The notes under the pieces were generated by a model, which worked only from the letters and a program-made list of their open reading frames with translations, did not search any database and had not been told where the DNA came from. From Cloeon dipterum (lineage: Eukaryota > Arthropoda > Insecta > Ephemeroptera > Baetidae), in NCBI RefSeq assembly GCF_949628265.1, contig NC_088787.1:25596501-25660500 (forward strand): 64,000 bases of DNA, written 5' to 3'. This document shows, piece by piece, positions 41,201 through 54,500 of this stretch. The first letter of the stretch is position 1, and every line of letters begins with the position of its first letter. The translations under genes were made by a program, and so were the position numbers.

Positions 41201-42560
41201 ATCTTCTCTAAAGCATGAGAAGAAAGAGGACGAGGCCGAGAACCAAGACGGGAAATCTGAGGAAAAAGACGCTGCCGAAGAAGATGATGATGAAAAAGAG
41301 GTAATTTCAAACTGATTTTTTCAACTTCCTTCTAAACCTATGCAGCAGGATGGACAGAGCTGCTCAAGTTTTGGCAGCAAGAAAAAAGACGCTAAAGACT
41401 CAAAAGAAAAGGAGAGCAAAGAAAAGCCTGTGAAGAAGGTCAAGATGGTCACCATCGACCCTGGGCTTCTGCTTGCGTTTGTTTATTTCGACCAGTCGCA
41501 CTGTGGCTATATACTGAACAAAGATTTAGAAGAAATCATTCACACACTTGGTCTCAATTTGTCTCGAGCTCAGGTTAGTGACACATGATTTGCCCACGAC
41601 TTATAATACCCAATTGCTCTTTGCCAGGTAAAACGCCTCCTTTTGAGAGTAGTTACTAGAGACACTTTCAACTATCGCAAGTTGACCGACCGAAGCGAAG
41701 CAGAGCTGAGTATGGAAGCGGAGATAGTGGAAGATGACGATAAAACTAAACAATTGGCCCATGGAAATCATCGGTTGCTTCCGATTTTTGCATCAGAGGA
41801 CCGCTTAAGGCAACAGGACGAAACAAGCGATAAGTCAGCTGCCAGTTCTGGTAAGTTAGCTAAGTAGCTAAAAGGGAGAGTGAAAATTTAAAATATTTGG
41901 CTACATACCTTCTATAGAAACTTAATAATACAATTCTATAATAATTCGTTTATTTTTGTATCAATTCTGAGACAGTTGGAGCCACTCAAAATTTCTATAT
42001 TGCGGCCAAAATGGTTCTTTGAGAATGATTCGATGTTTTTTTTTTGTCAGTTGGTCACTGTCGATTGCACACCATAATTAATATTATAAAATCTTATTCC
42101 TCATTTTAACCATGATTAATTGTTTCAGGCGTCATTATTTACAACGGCTGCGCTGTGGATGTTGGGAAGCTTCTCCACCAGCTAGAAAGAAGTGAAAAAT
42201 CGCGTGTTGACACTGAAGAGAAGATGGTGCAACTTGAGAAGCAATTGGGTAAGACAACATAGTCTATGTTTGGGCAATTTTTGAGTTCTCTCTTCCATCA
42301 GTTCAAGCAAAGGACACCTCCAAAGCGTCCTCAGAGAATGCTTCCAAGCTAGCTGATCAGTTGAAAGACTGCAAATCACGCTTGAGTGAAACTGAGGAGG
42401 GACTCAAAAAAGAGAAGGTATAGTAGTTATTCCTCTCTTTAAAGAGATAAATACTGATGAAATTTATCCTCAGGAAAACAACACCAGGTACCTGACAGCC
42501 ATAAATAAAGTAAATGAAATCGTTTGCCCCCTGGTCATCACGAAGGAAGTGAAAAACTAA
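35267..42560 (+). CDS. CCAR1: Cell division cycle and apoptosis regulator 1 (CCAR1)
   Basis: Twenty-one exons: 35267-35318, 35379-35545, 35656-35832, 35903-36108, 36165-36355, 36744-36906, 37544-37726, 37780-38005, 38061-38132, 38310-38527, 39046-39322 (donor uncertain), 39834-39914, 40341-40553, 40776-40961, 41019-41141, 41196-41300, 41346-41573, 41628-41850, 42129-42248, 42302-42417, 42474-42560; about 1137 residues. Domains in order: Gln-rich N-terminus, S1-like (VITKLHENFGFIDEEVFFNL), RE/RS-rich segment, DBC1 inactive-Nudix region (NLYLPSDFF; VETVVLFLPDVWSCLPTR), SAP (LEARTLNSKGLKSQLVARL), LAIKA (KSGKFDCTLMSLSLLLDYR), EF-hand-like (FVYFDQSHCGYILNKDLEEI), coiled coil. It is a nuclear co-activator and splicing cofactor known to contact Mediator. 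AATAAA at 42689-42694. Confidence 0.94.
36374..36696. mobile_element. MITE-like element in CCAR1 intron 5
   Basis: A 323 bp element begins CAGGGTTCGGAATTTACC and ends in the inverted form of CAGGGTTTGCAAGTATTTAC. Inverted similarity extends about 55 bp, including a shared ATTTTTTTAC block. The flanks repeat GCTTGGG (36367-36373 and 36697-36703), a 7 bp duplication, possibly 8 bp with one change. The ends and duplication size suggest a hAT-derived MITE. Confidence 0.7.
37120..37371. repeat. GC-rich insert with short terminal inverted repeats in CCAR1 intron 6
   Basis: A GC-rich patch in an AT-rich intron starts near GAGGTCTGAGCCAC and ends in the inverted form of GAGATCTAAGCCAC (12 of 14 match). 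The interior repeats CGCCAGC/CAGCCGC words many times. Probably a small non-autonomous element. No target duplication was identified. Confidence 0.4.
39354..39420 (+). repeat. CT-rich low-complexity tract
   Basis: A nearly uninterrupted pyrimidine run of CTCTCT and TTTCTCT units, following CCAR1 exon 11. It lies in the intron if the donor at 39322 or 39343 is used. Confidence 0.8.
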
Positions 42561-42688
42561 CTGGCATTGTGTAAGTTTCTTGATATTTTATTCACAATCT
42601 TTGGTTGGAAAATTATCAGACGTCTTGCGCTGTATTTAAATTTACTTAATCAACTAAAAATGCTTCCTTGAAAAAACTTTGTAACTTG

Positions 42689-42694
42689 AATAAA
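42689..42694 (+). terminator. CCAR1 poly(A) signal
   Basis: AATAAA 129 bp after the CCAR1 stop codon and 74 bp before the SLC46 stop codon, which lies on the other strand. The two 3'UTRs therefore very likely overlap. Confidence 0.7.
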
Positions 42695-42767
42695 CCCTGT
42701 TGGTGTCAATTTAGAAGTTAAAATTGCTTATCATTTGAATGACATGTTGTGAGACATGATAAAATGG

Positions 42768-45700
42768 CTAGGATTTCTGCTCTTCATTGTCAGTGGATGA
42801 CCTCTGTTCTCCTTTAGCAATCCAATTTTTTCCGCTGCCCCATTGCAGCCAGCTTTAATTTTAACAAAATCAGGGAATGGTTAAATATCTACCTACATTA
42901 CTCACATGAAAAGAAAGGTCGGGGGAAGAGTGAAAATGGCCGAGAGCCAGAAGACCAGCTGCGGCACTGTGTCCAAAGTGGCTGCGTACACACTGTTGTA
43001 GAGCGGCTCGAAAACCAGCGGCACCACTGCCTCCACACAGCCAAACAAAGCGTGCACCTTTCCTTAAATGTTAAATATTCGGATTGTTGTAAATTAGGGA
43101 ATTTTTTCATCATAACTCTAAATTATTTGATGGCTTTATCCAGATTTCTAAAATAATTGATCTCGTCCACTTTTCTCTAATAGTTGCAAGAAACGGGCAT
43201 TTACATAATGAGAAAATAAATTCAGTACTAGCTTTGAGATTGAGATAATTCGTTAAAAAATCAATATAACTTCGTAATTGGTTCTTGATGTTATATCAGG
43301 GGAAAATACAAATTTATGTGCCTTGAGAAAATTACAAACATCTGATCGAATAATATAGAGGATTTGGACGAGCTGACACTAATTTCTGACTGGCCGTACA
43401 TCCTCTTTCAATCGGAGCAAAAACTACCTTGTTCGTTGGACCCGGTCAACTTTGTCACCATTGCCCTGGGTATCACGACAACTTGTCCGTTTGCAATCTC
43501 GACCAGGGGAGCTGAAATTGAGTTATAACGCGTAATCCGCCTATACCACACTGCGAAAACTTACCGATGTACATACCCAAAGTTGACTTGGCAAAAGTGT
43601 AAAAGGTGCTCGAAAGAACTTGGCTAACGCACGACATGAGGCCAACCACTGCGTCCGAAAGTTTGAGTTTGTGGCTGAATATGGACATTGCTATCACGCT
43701 TCCTAATGCATTATAAATGTGTTTAATTTTATTGCGACACACGTCGCCAACGGACCTATCACTTCCATGAGCATCAGGAAAGTTCCGTAAAATCCATACT
43801 CTACTTCATCCCATTGAAACCGCAGCCGCGTGTACAGAAACATAATAGCTTGACGCCCTGCGTTGGGAAAATAAATGCGAAAATTAAGACGGAAGCCAAA
43901 AATATCCCTTGTGGCTAAAAAATTTAAAGTAAGGAGCTATTTTATGTTTTGTTTTCATTGGCAATGCTGCGTTTGCTCAACGGCAGGGGAGAGCATTAGA
44001 AAAGCGATGCTGTACCGCAACTGGCTCCAAAGGCGAGGAACATATTGAACAGCATGAGGAGAATTAGAATTCTGCCTTTGCCCGGTCGTTTCGCCACTGC
44101 CACTGAAATCGGCTCCAGAATTAGACCGCAATGAGTGGTCTGCTTTTTTTCTTGCATGTCGCCTTCCTCTTCAACTTCGGAAGACATCTCATTTTCTTCA
44201 CTCAATTTTTTCATCTAAATGCGAAAAAGGAATTCTCTTCTTAAAAATTGTTATATAGGAACAATAAAACTTATGTTTCTTTGGAGAGGGGTTACAAAAA
44301 TATCAAATACTCGCCACACGCTGACAAGGCAGGCAAGAATCTGCAATCCAAGCGCGGTGGTAAAAGCCAGCAGCTCTCCGCCCAGGCGGAGCAACAGCCC
44401 TGACATGAGAAGACCGAGGACGCTGCCCAGACACCAGCAGGCGTTCGCCAAGCCCAGCCGCACGGTCCTAATCTACAAGATTATTAAAATCAAATAATTG
44501 CAATTAGTTCTTTTGTCCATCAATAAAAAAAACCTTTTTGGCTGTCGTATCAGAAATGTAGCTGTATGCGGCCATGTCGACGGTCATGCTGGAGGCCGTG
44601 ACGGCCACAGGAACGGCCAAACACAGGCCAGCCACCAGCAGTGACGGGGCAGAAGGCAAAAGGAGAAGTAAGATCACTAGAAGTAGCTGCGCGATTCTGT
44701 AATATATTTAATTTTAATATTTTGGGAAAGAATAATGGAAAGTCGGAATTCTGAGTTGTATTAATGCAATGAATTTTGAATTGTGAAAACAAATACAAAT
44801 TTTCTTCTTTGGTTTCTGAAATCATTTGATTGCTACGAAGTAAAGCTGTAATGCAATTTTATTTCTCAATTGAATTTCATTTTTCTTTATGTATCTACAT
44901 TCTTTTTTTAATTTGCAAATGCTGGTGGTTGGGAAAATGGATAGCGTGTGCATCAAGTATTGAGCCTTTTTTAAACGAATTACCTTCCAACGAGCGCGTA
45001 GAGAATGACAGGCAGGCGTCTGTTCTTTTCCGCATCACTCCAGGCGCCCAAGAAGGGCACGAGTACGAGCGGCAGCGAGAACTCAATGGCAGACCGCCAG
45101 GCCTGCCAAACAGAGAATCGCACACGAGAGCCCTCACTTTTGACACTCGTCATGCCTCACACCTCTTGTTCATTTCGTGCCGCGCATTCAACAGGCATTT
45201 TACTAACTGGGTACCACCGTCAAAGTCCAAACGGCTTTGAAAAAGCCGCTCTGTGTTCTGTGTTTGACCCCAATAATTCTTTATTCTTTTCTCGTGCGCC
45301 TTGTGTAGCCGGCAATACTGCACTGCGAGGCACCCGTGCAGAGCGGGTGGCATATTTATCGCTCTAGCGCTGACGCAAGATCGTAAAGAATGCCAAGTGA
45401 GAAGACTGATTATTTTACCAAAATTGGTTTCTAGACAATTTTGAATCACTATAATAATATGTGAAGTTAAATGTCATTAATATGAGTAGAGGGTGGGCGA
45501 GAAAAATTGCTATAAATTTCTAGACTATATCGGACTTTTTAAATTGAAACTAAATAGCTCATATTATGTCCTACATAATACCGTTTTTCCGGTTAAGATA
45601 ATCATTTTAAAATATATTTAAAAATTGTTTTTATGGATTTTTGCAGACTTTAATTTCTTTAATTTCAAAAATAAACTTAGTTTTTAAATATATAAGGTGT

Positions 45701-46604
45701 CATTGTATTTTACTGACTGTTCCTCCAGATAACGTATTTATTGCTTTAAGAAATATTAATGTTTTTGCCGACGAAGAAATAAACGGACTTGTCCTCGTTA
45801 GTTTCTGTCGAAACTTTCATTGTTCTTAAAATGTTTCGGCGCCCTATTCGTGAGATTGTAATTTTCTATTAGAAAACATTGTCATAAAATATAGTCGAGG
45901 ACAATTTTGTTTTTTCTTCATCGTCAGCATTACCTGAACTTCAGCCACCTTCCTCTGCAGTTCGACCTGCGTTTCTTGGAGGTTGCAGTTGACGGTGCAG
46001 GATTCGGGATGCGTCGCATTGCACTCGCTAGCCGTTAATTCCTCGCACGCCAGGCGCAGCAGCCAGCTTTGCGAGATTACCTTTTGAGGCAATCACAACA
46101 CAAATAATAAGATTTGCGATGGCACTGTTGCGACACACACACCCACGAGATTGGAATGGAGAAAAACCCATCATCTCCCACGAGGATGTGAAGCGATAAG
46201 AAACGCAATACTCGCATGGATAATATAATATTGTTAATACATATATAACAAAGAAATTTATTTCATCCCTTGCGGATGCGAGACAAGACAAAGTTAACGC
46301 CGCAAAAAACAAGGTTGTGTAGGATCTAGAGTCTAGTAGTTATCACGCTGTTTTATCTATTTGCTTCGTCTTTAATTTGTTTCTGCGTCAGAAAAAGGAA
46401 AAGGCGTACCTGGACAATAGCGACCGTCATCATGCTGAGGACCAGAACCGGCTCTACGCTTGTAGATTTGACGATCCGCAGAGAGTTTTCATAAAAATTG
46501 TGCGGCTTTTGTTGCTCATCCTTCACTCCAGATTCAACGGCGATAAACGCGACGCTCGACTCGTCCTTTGGAGTGATTTCGTCTGGGTTGTCAAGAGATG
46601 CCAT
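42768..46604 (-). CDS. SLC46-family major facilitator transporter (proton-coupled folate transporter-like)
   Basis: Eleven exons on the minus strand: 46410-46604, 45934-46080, 44984-45102, 44534-44696, 44311-44472, 44016-44214, 43756-43857, 43565-43702, 43428-43511, 42906-43062, 42768-42852. Phases agree and give 516 residues. Features: cytosolic acidic N-terminus; TM1 (about 50-68); an extracellular loop with several cysteines and an NAT glycosylation site; the MFS motif FLGAWSDAEKNRRLPVIL after TM2; YSYISDTTAKKIRTVRLGL, characteristic of SLC46; a charged central loop (EENEMSSEVEEEGDMQEKK); and the second-half motif MFLYTRLRFQWDEVEYGFYG. The family moves folates, heme or small glycan metabolites with protons; the substrate here cannot be told. 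Tail-to-tail with CCAR1. Confidence 0.88.
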
Positions 46605-49600
46605 TTCTTTTATCCTTCGGAAGTTAAAATAATCTTATGATTCATATCTGAAAAAAGCCCACAGTATTTCACACACTTTATTCATCAAGTTGCCCTCTTA
46701 AAAGGATATTTATAATATGTACTCAGCAGAGATTTCGTAAGTGTCTACATTTTTTTTTCTTTAGGATTCAGGAACATTTGTTATTATCAGAGCTGTGCAA
46801 TTTGGACGATCAAATATTTTTCTGAGCTGCCAATCGTTCCAGACCCATCAACTGAGCACGAATTACACGATTTTAAGCCATTTGAGTCATAATTAAAGTC
46901 GTCAAACCCGAATAAAATTCATCTAAAACAGTCTAAATCGATTATTATTCCATTAAAAATGCAAAATTTTGCTTCAAGCCATGACCTTTTTATCACAGTT
47001 TTTTTATTGGAAATTTTTAGAGAGAAAATAATTTTTTAAATAGGAAAACAATAAAATTTGAATTATTCTAGATATCCCGTACTTTTACTTTGGACTTGTT
47101 TCTTATTAAAATATTAGTTTACTCTGTCTTATCTAGTTAAGAGAGTAAATTTCAACCAAGTTGAAATTAAGTAACCAATTTAATTCAAAATATTTGCACA
47201 AATCTGTTTTTTTTGCTAAACAGATTTTTAACGCGCAAAAGAAATTAGGTTTCCGTTGCTTTTTAAATGTTATTTAAAAAAAATCAGTTACACCTGTTTA
47301 ATTTCCATTTGGCTTAAAATCCCAGTGATGAACATTTTGTTGTTTTTGAATATTTTCAAATAATTATCACATGTTTCCAACACATTAAAAATTTCATTCA
47401 TTGAAGTCCATTGATCGTTTTCGTGGTAGTGCTAGAAGTATCAATAATAAGGCATTGTTTTTAGTGGCCTTTACGATAAAAAATTGATCAAATCCAACTC
47501 ACAAAGAAAGGGAAATCGTACCAATTTACCTTTGATTAAATTTTTAAGTTAAGTTGAAAAAATAATTATAATGTTTAATACATTAATGCAGATATTTAAT
47601 TGGCTTTTAAAAATCGATTGATTGTATAGTGAGTAACTGAGGGCACATTTAGCTGAAAGGAAAATTCTGTCGTGTAAATTTGACACCTGCTTACTCAAAA
47701 TTCCCAGCTAATCTTAGAGCGTTTTATGAACAAATTAAAATATTTCAAGTCCTTTTGCTAGCTTGAAATATCTTCCGACCATATGTCGAACGTAAACATT
47801 GCGATTCAATATCAATATCAGGTGTCAGTAGCAATCCACTTAAGCATTTGGCGTGGATAAATCTATTTTGGCATTTATTTGACATCCTCTTGGTCGTCAA
47901 CAGAATGTGACGGGAAACAATAAAGCGATACGGGAACGAAGTAATCTGGCTGCTCAGTGGCGCCTGTCAAGCATGGAAACGAGTATCAAAACGTGTGTGC
48001 AGAGAGTGAATATATAGGTATGCGCGCATTGGGCGATGATAACAAGCATAGCAAGTGTTTGCACTAGATAAGCGCCGGCTAAATGAGCGAGCAGGGCGAG
48101 GCTGGCTTTTCACGATAATTCGATTAGTCTGATTACGACCCTTCGCCCGACCATGTGAAATATACCAGTCGCTTTATATCAGCTCCTAAATTCTCGTTTT
48201 CGGACCTGTTGAGATCAAGCAAGAAATAACTAATTAACGCTAAAATAAGTTTGCAAAAAATAACATATTTCTGTTGATCGATAGTTATTTAATTTCAAAT
48301 TTAATTAAAATTCCCTAGACGCTAAATGCCTTATAGTTATTATATTTTAAAATCTGACCATCCAGTACGAAATTAATCTGTAGGATTTAATTAAATTACT
48401 TTAGGGTTTATAGTAAAAGATTAAACTGTATATTTCTTTCCATTTTCTTGACCGAAATTATATCTTAAGGACGCTCAAAAGTGAAATTTAAAATATGTTT
48501 TAACAAAATAAATTTGTAATTTGAAATGGATATAATCCACTTAAAGGCCTATGCGTGGGATCAAAGAAGAGACAGCCTATAATGATTTCCCCGTAATATT
48601 GAAATGCAAATCAGGCTGCGGTGTTTGATAATGGATTGATAAGTCACGTAAAAAGCAGCTCAATTGGCCTCTTACATCCTGCACACGTTGCGCTGCACCG
48701 AGCGCTGCTGACCAAGCCTTTTCTCGCGGACCGGCGCTGACAAAGATCGATCTGGTCGCCGCGCTACTTGCTTGCTTCTGGCCCGAGATGCACGTGACCG
48801 GCGGGTACAGCACTAATGAGCAGCTTCTTTCGTTCGCGGGCACAAAAGAAGGGGAATGAATGGGCCTCGTCCAACACGACACCCAATATCAAAGAGAAAC
48901 TCGAAACCAATAGGGCGAATTCCGCGCTAATGCGAACCGCGAGTATTTCGTGTTCACTGCCAGCTTCTTATCTTTTATTTCAATAAAAAAGTATGTATTT
49001 GAGGGGAAAATTGGACAGAAATCCGATTCTGATTCGCATTGCATCACTACCATCCGCTAAAATATTCCAAAGTTGATAAAGAACAGATTAGCCATCTTTC
49101 TTGAGAGTTGCACTGATAGGAAATATAAACAATGACGGGATATTGCATATTTTATAAATATAGAACGTTAATGGTAACTCTTGTTACGATTTAACCAATT
49201 GATCCGTAGCGAAATTGGGAAAACACAATGACAGTTCGGAAAAGGATGTCAAGGCAACGTTATGGCTTTCCCTCCCCTCATAATCACACTGGAGGAAATT
49301 CCGATCAATGATTAAATTTTAGCCTAATTTTTGAAGCATTGATAATTACAGCAAACAATTGTGAGTGCGATCCTAGAAGTATGAAGGCCACTTTGCTCGC
49401 TAAAATAGGCAGACCAATGTTTCAGCTACAGATTCTCGTTTTCCTTAAATTAAACCTATGATCTGCTTTTTACTTAAATTATTTCAGTGCCAATCAGGTA
49501 AAATTCACGCTGGATACGTTGGATGCCAACAATCCCATGGTGAAAAATTAACTACCCACAAAATGGCACATGGCGGAACACCACCGCAACTCGAGCAATT

Positions 49601-51000
49601 TAATTTAATTATAAATGGATTTCCTAATTAGTCCTGCTGATTCCACAGGTGTTTGTTGTCGTGACACAACGAGTATGGCATGTAATAAGACATAAAGTTA
49701 ATTACATTTTAAGTTTTGATGCCACACTTTCTCCGACTTTTCATGTATTATGTTCACCCATTCCTTTAAGGCCACGCTCCCTTTCTATTAATTTAATTTA
49801 ATAAAAGAGAAGTCTTAAAACATAATTTTAAAATACTTCTTTCCAGTTCACAAAACCGATAAAAGAGAGCAAAGGTCAGAGACGGTGGCATTTTCATATT
49901 TTGAATAAACCCAACTACGGTGGTTGTCATAGTAAAATTGTAATTAAAATGTAGGTGCTTAGACACCGTTAAATACAGCATTTTTTTAGAATAAACCACA
50001 TGGATCTTTTATGCGAGGAAATATGGAGGATATGGGCAACTGAATGTTTTTTCTTTCTTTCTTTCTTATATTTGTATCGATTTTCTGTGCGAGAACTTTC
50101 CTAATTTTATATCATTCAGGAAATTCAGATTGCTATATGTATTTAATTATTATAACTGCAACCTGCAAAGAAAAACGCAAAAATTGCTTTCTTCCTTGAA
50201 GTCACAAAAATTTAAGTACAGACAGTATGATTTTGAGCCAACATGATGAGTGAAATATTTGGTGATTTTTGCTCACTCGGCTCACTCAAACACATTACAG
50301 TAAAAAGTGCCGAACAAAGCCTTCAGAGAGGAGTAATTTATTAAAAAAAATTATTTTCTGTGGTAGTGATTTATAATTAAATTTTCCGGTAAGTTCATTT
50401 ATATTTTTTAAATAGAATATGTTAGACTTTGGTGGATCTGACTGACAGTTCAATAACTAAACTCTCTCAAAAACTGTTTAAAGCCGCCAACCGATTACAC
50501 ACTGCTCGAGGGGATCAATAATTTCTGCTTATAAGTAGAGTCCCTAAATATAGGCCTCTATAACATAGCTCTTTTTCCAGCTAAAAATCAATCGAATTGA
50601 AAAAAGAATTGATGATAAAAACGAGAAAAAGGTGCCCTATTTTCGTTATGTCTCATGAATTTAAAAAAAACTTTTTCCCGTGTATTACTTTCAAGTTTCA
50701 CAACAGCCACCATCTGAAATGATATGTAGAAAATGTTGGTAAAAAATTGTATTTGCAATGATCAAATGATTTTTTTGCTTTAAAGGCTTCACGGACACTT
50801 TAGATGGTTTAGATTGAACATGGTGGCATGGTTTTGGAATTTTTGATGGTTGATATAGTTTAAAGTTTGATTAGGAGAAGGATAAAAATTTGTACTCATT
50901 GAGTGCTAACAATAAGAAGTTAATCAAACGCACAGAAAAAAGCCGATCGTCTTAAGTTTCCAATCTCACTTGTTGGAGCCGGCATACGTGCGAATAATTA
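46605..51000. other. Gene-poor intergenic region upstream of the SLC46 gene
   Basis: About 4.4 kb with no supported coding sequence. The open frames at 48577 (-) and 49793 (-) show no family features. Two less AT-rich islands stand out, about 47880-48190 and 48650-48960. The second contains the E-box CACGTG at 48791-48796. The first has GATA-like words (GATGATAAC, AGATAAGC). They may be regulatory or unannotated non-coding exons. A short TTTC repeat occurs near 50050. Confidence 0.4.
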
Positions 51001-51169
51001 CTGCGTGCATTTCTTGCAGCGATGGGTCATGTTTTTTAACATACCAATCAGACCAAACAAAAACGTCAAAAGGAAAAACAATGCTCCCGCCAGTTATCTA
51101 TCTCGAATTGAAACGTAAACAGGCTCGTGTTTCAAAACGAGATTCCTTTCGGTTGGAGATATTGAAGCG

Positions 51170-51534
51170 GTCTCGACGCGAGCCAGCATCTTTTCGCGCC
51201 TCTGAAAGTGGACAGCGCGCCGCGCCGCGCGGGGCCGCGATGCATGACAACTTGAGCTTAAGGAGCGAGTGGTTGCCGCAAATCGAGACCGACAACACAG
51301 CACAACACTAAAAGGCTGCACACGCGGCCGGCGCGCAGCCCGAGAGTTAGTTGTTAGTTGTAGTGAATCGCGGAGCCTGCGCTTTGTCATTCGCGCCGTA
51401 TTAATAGTGGAGTGGCCGCGGCAGTGGCAGTCGGCGGTGCAGCGCCAGCCAAGTAGCATTGTGCACCGACAAACCACGCGCGACAGTGTGCCTGCCTTCC
51501 CGGCCACTCGCGCGCACCTGACTGGACACTCAAG
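51170..51534 (+). promoter_or_regulatory. GC-rich promoter and putative 5' non-coding exon of the receptor guanylate cyclase gene
   Basis: This strongly GC- and CpG-rich block sits in AT-rich DNA and ends at a good donor (ACTCAAG, then GTACC at 51535). The coding start at 55618 lies in an exon opened by an acceptor at 55565-55566 with 51 bp of leader, so a first non-coding exon upstream is expected and this is the best candidate. Transcription start and linkage are inferred. The left boundary is approximate. Confidence 0.4.
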
Positions 51535-54500
51535 GTACCACCGGCGCTGAATGACTCCTGCTCTCCTCTCTTTCTTTCCTCCGAACCGGCGTCTGTCTGT
51601 ACTTTCAACCTATTCTAATTTATTCTTCATTTCCGCGGTACATTCTATTACTATTATTATCATTATTTTATTATTCTTTTACTTTAAATCAAGACAAATA
51701 TCTCAATTTCTGTAAGCAAATCAGTTGAGTTTATGACTGAAATCTGGTTAGAATAATAGCTATTGAAATTTAAGAAAAATCTGCAACGTTGTTAAAAGGG
51801 TGATTGAATTCGCTAATTTTGATCGCAGAAAAATATCTAAATCGCGCCAAAAAGAGAACTACGTGCTTTATGAAAAAAGTTCGCGTTTAAAAATTGATTA
51901 TCAAACGCAATGAGTAGCAGATAACACGAAAAATGAAGTCAAACAAAATTTGTAAGGCGATTTAGTAATTTTCCTGTGCTCAAAATTAGCAAAATCAAAT
52001 CACACTTTTTGAACGTGACAGCTAGATGATCTATAAGGATACCAATTTTGGTATATTGTCAATTTTGAAGTTTCTGTTTCAAAAAGCGAGTGGTTGGGGT
52101 ACAGACAGAAGATAATGTCGTTTTCCCTCTTGAGTTTATTTTAAAAAATCTCTTACGAGGAAACTCTTAAGATTCTACGTCTTGACAAGAAGCAATCTTA
52201 TTTATATTATATTACCTTTTGTGATGCGCAGCAAAAATTGTTTGATTCAACAGTTTTAGCGATTTAGAGAGCTCTAAAAAATTACCAAGTATTTAGTACA
52301 TGATTTTAAAAACATTGTTAAATCTTTGTGAAATTCGATTTGTAGACGTTTTAGGAGAGTAAAAATGGGTCATTTTTAGCAAGAACTGCGTTCATTGTTG
52401 CATAACGAAAGTAGAAAGAATTTTCAAGTTTTTTTTTCATGCCAATCACAAATTTCGTGCGGGCTATTTGGAAAGAAAATGATTGAAAACTAAAATTTAT
52501 AGGCAATTTCAAAATATATAATATTTTACGTTAACTTAGTTTTCTGCTAGGAGTTTTCTACATTTTTTTTGGAATTATCTTACAAACTGTTTGTAATTTT
52601 CCCAAATAAAATTCTAAAATCTACGGAATTTTCCTATTCAACAGCAAATATCTCATAGCAGAACACCACAGTTAGCGAGCACCAATGTGATCAGTGCGAA
52701 GTGCAATAAATTCATCAATCCAATGAGTCCTTGATAAAATGTTAATTTTGTGTCTGTTGTACGAAAACTTCAGTTAAAGCTTGAACAAATTGAAGTTACG
52801 TCTGATTTTAGACGAATTAGATTAAATCGAGGAAAAACATTGAAATATAGATGGGTTGATTAAGCTATGCAATTGTCCTCATTGTCAATTTATCGAGCAT
52901 TAAGATCGTTTTGTTTGCCTGGAGTTTCTTTAACAAATTATTTTTATTTTAACTTCGAACGAAATGTGTGAGTGGCAAAACAGTCGACTGTCAACCTTGG
53001 GGCTCAATGGTCAATGTGTGCACCTGACGAGTTTTTCATTTTTTATCTCAATCTGTACCACAAGATTTATGGTACACCAATGAAGTGGGGTCGCACGAAG
53101 ACATGCGTCCTAGACGTGTTAAATCGGAACTACACGCGAAAAGAAAAGACTGTGTTGAAACTTAAAAATAATCAACATATCAATTTTTGAAACGCGGCCG
53201 CTGACTTTTGCTAGAAAAATATTAAGGACAAACAGCTGGTGGGTTCCTGTGTGCATATTCTACACGGAAGCGAACCCCAGACAGAGCGCAGCTTACTATG
53301 AAGTAATTCGTTTTCTATCTTATCACATTTTTATTTACATTTGGTTTTGACGGTCCCATTTTATTGAACTCTTCGAGACTGTAGATTTACTCGTCAGACT
53401 AACTCAGATTAGCGGTTTGTAATGGTACAGGAGTAATACTTGTAATGGAATTAATGAGATTCTGTTGAAAATTAATTAATCTAAACGCGAGCTTCGCTTC
53501 TATTGCCAGCCAAAGAGGATGACAGCGTGTTTGAGTGTGTGCAGAACACTCGATCCGAGCGAGAGCATTATTTGTCACGTTTCTTTCCACTCTCTCCGAT
53601 CTGCCGTTTAGCAGATGTAATTACGCCCTGTTTGTCAATCGAACAATCGCGGCCATGGTAATTAATCGTCACGGAGAAATTGCAAAAATCATCCATCACA
53701 CTTCTCATGTGGCCAGAAAGCGAGTAGACGCAGCCAAGAGCCACTTTTCATGCAGTGATGCAAATATTCGCGGCACGTGGAGACTTCTGATGTGACGATG
53801 CGAATGGCCTCAACATTTGGCTTAATGAAAGTACTCGTTATCCTCGCAGAGTTGGAATTCGCATCCTTTATTACACTCCGCCGCATTCTCTTATCCTCAT
53901 GATCTGGATGACCGGGTCATGAAAAAGCCCAGCTTATTTGACAATTAATTTGATGCACGAAGAGAAAATATTAATACCGGATTATTTTTTCCTAAAAACC
54001 GCATACCTGAGAAGAGGGGCGACAAAAGATGAGATTTTTCAAAGACAAGAGCGCTCACGCATAAATCTTGCTTGCGAATGTAAGTTTCGAGTAAACAATG
54101 ACTTTCAAAAGCTGAAGCATGCTCAAGGTATAAAGAGATGGTTTTAATGAAATTCTTTTTCCTTGTCATCCTCCAAGTAAACATACGCATTATTACATAA
54201 AAAGACCTCTGCCAAAATACATCTTACCTACTATGTATGGCTATTGTACTGAGAAAATAATTCAAAACCCTTTTTCACAAAGTGCCAATAAAGGACCATG
54301 CAAGCAATTCGACGCGAGGCGCGTTTTTTTACTAATTATTCCAAATTAACTTCATTCTTGAACTAATTTCCTGCTTATAAAACGAATTTACAATATGAAT
54401 CTGAAGTTTTTAAAAACTGCATGTCTTAAAATTCAGGTATGGACTTGTTTTTGGTCAAAATCGCTAGCAAGATTATTGAACCAAAAAAAAAATTTGAATT

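Noticed and set aside
48577-48882. 101-codon minus-strand frame in the GC-rich island
   Set aside because: No family resemblance and no supporting gene structure; the island is better explained as regulatory or non-coding.
52972-53190. 72-codon plus-strand frame (contains WSMCAPDEFFIFYLNLYHKI)
   Set aside because: No ATG start in the frame, no splice or promoter context, and no known family features.
54481-54490. A-runs and short simple repeats (also 17732-17752 and 50052-50067) as possible retroposon tails
   Set aside because: No adjacent coding remnant, SINE promoter boxes or target duplications were found.
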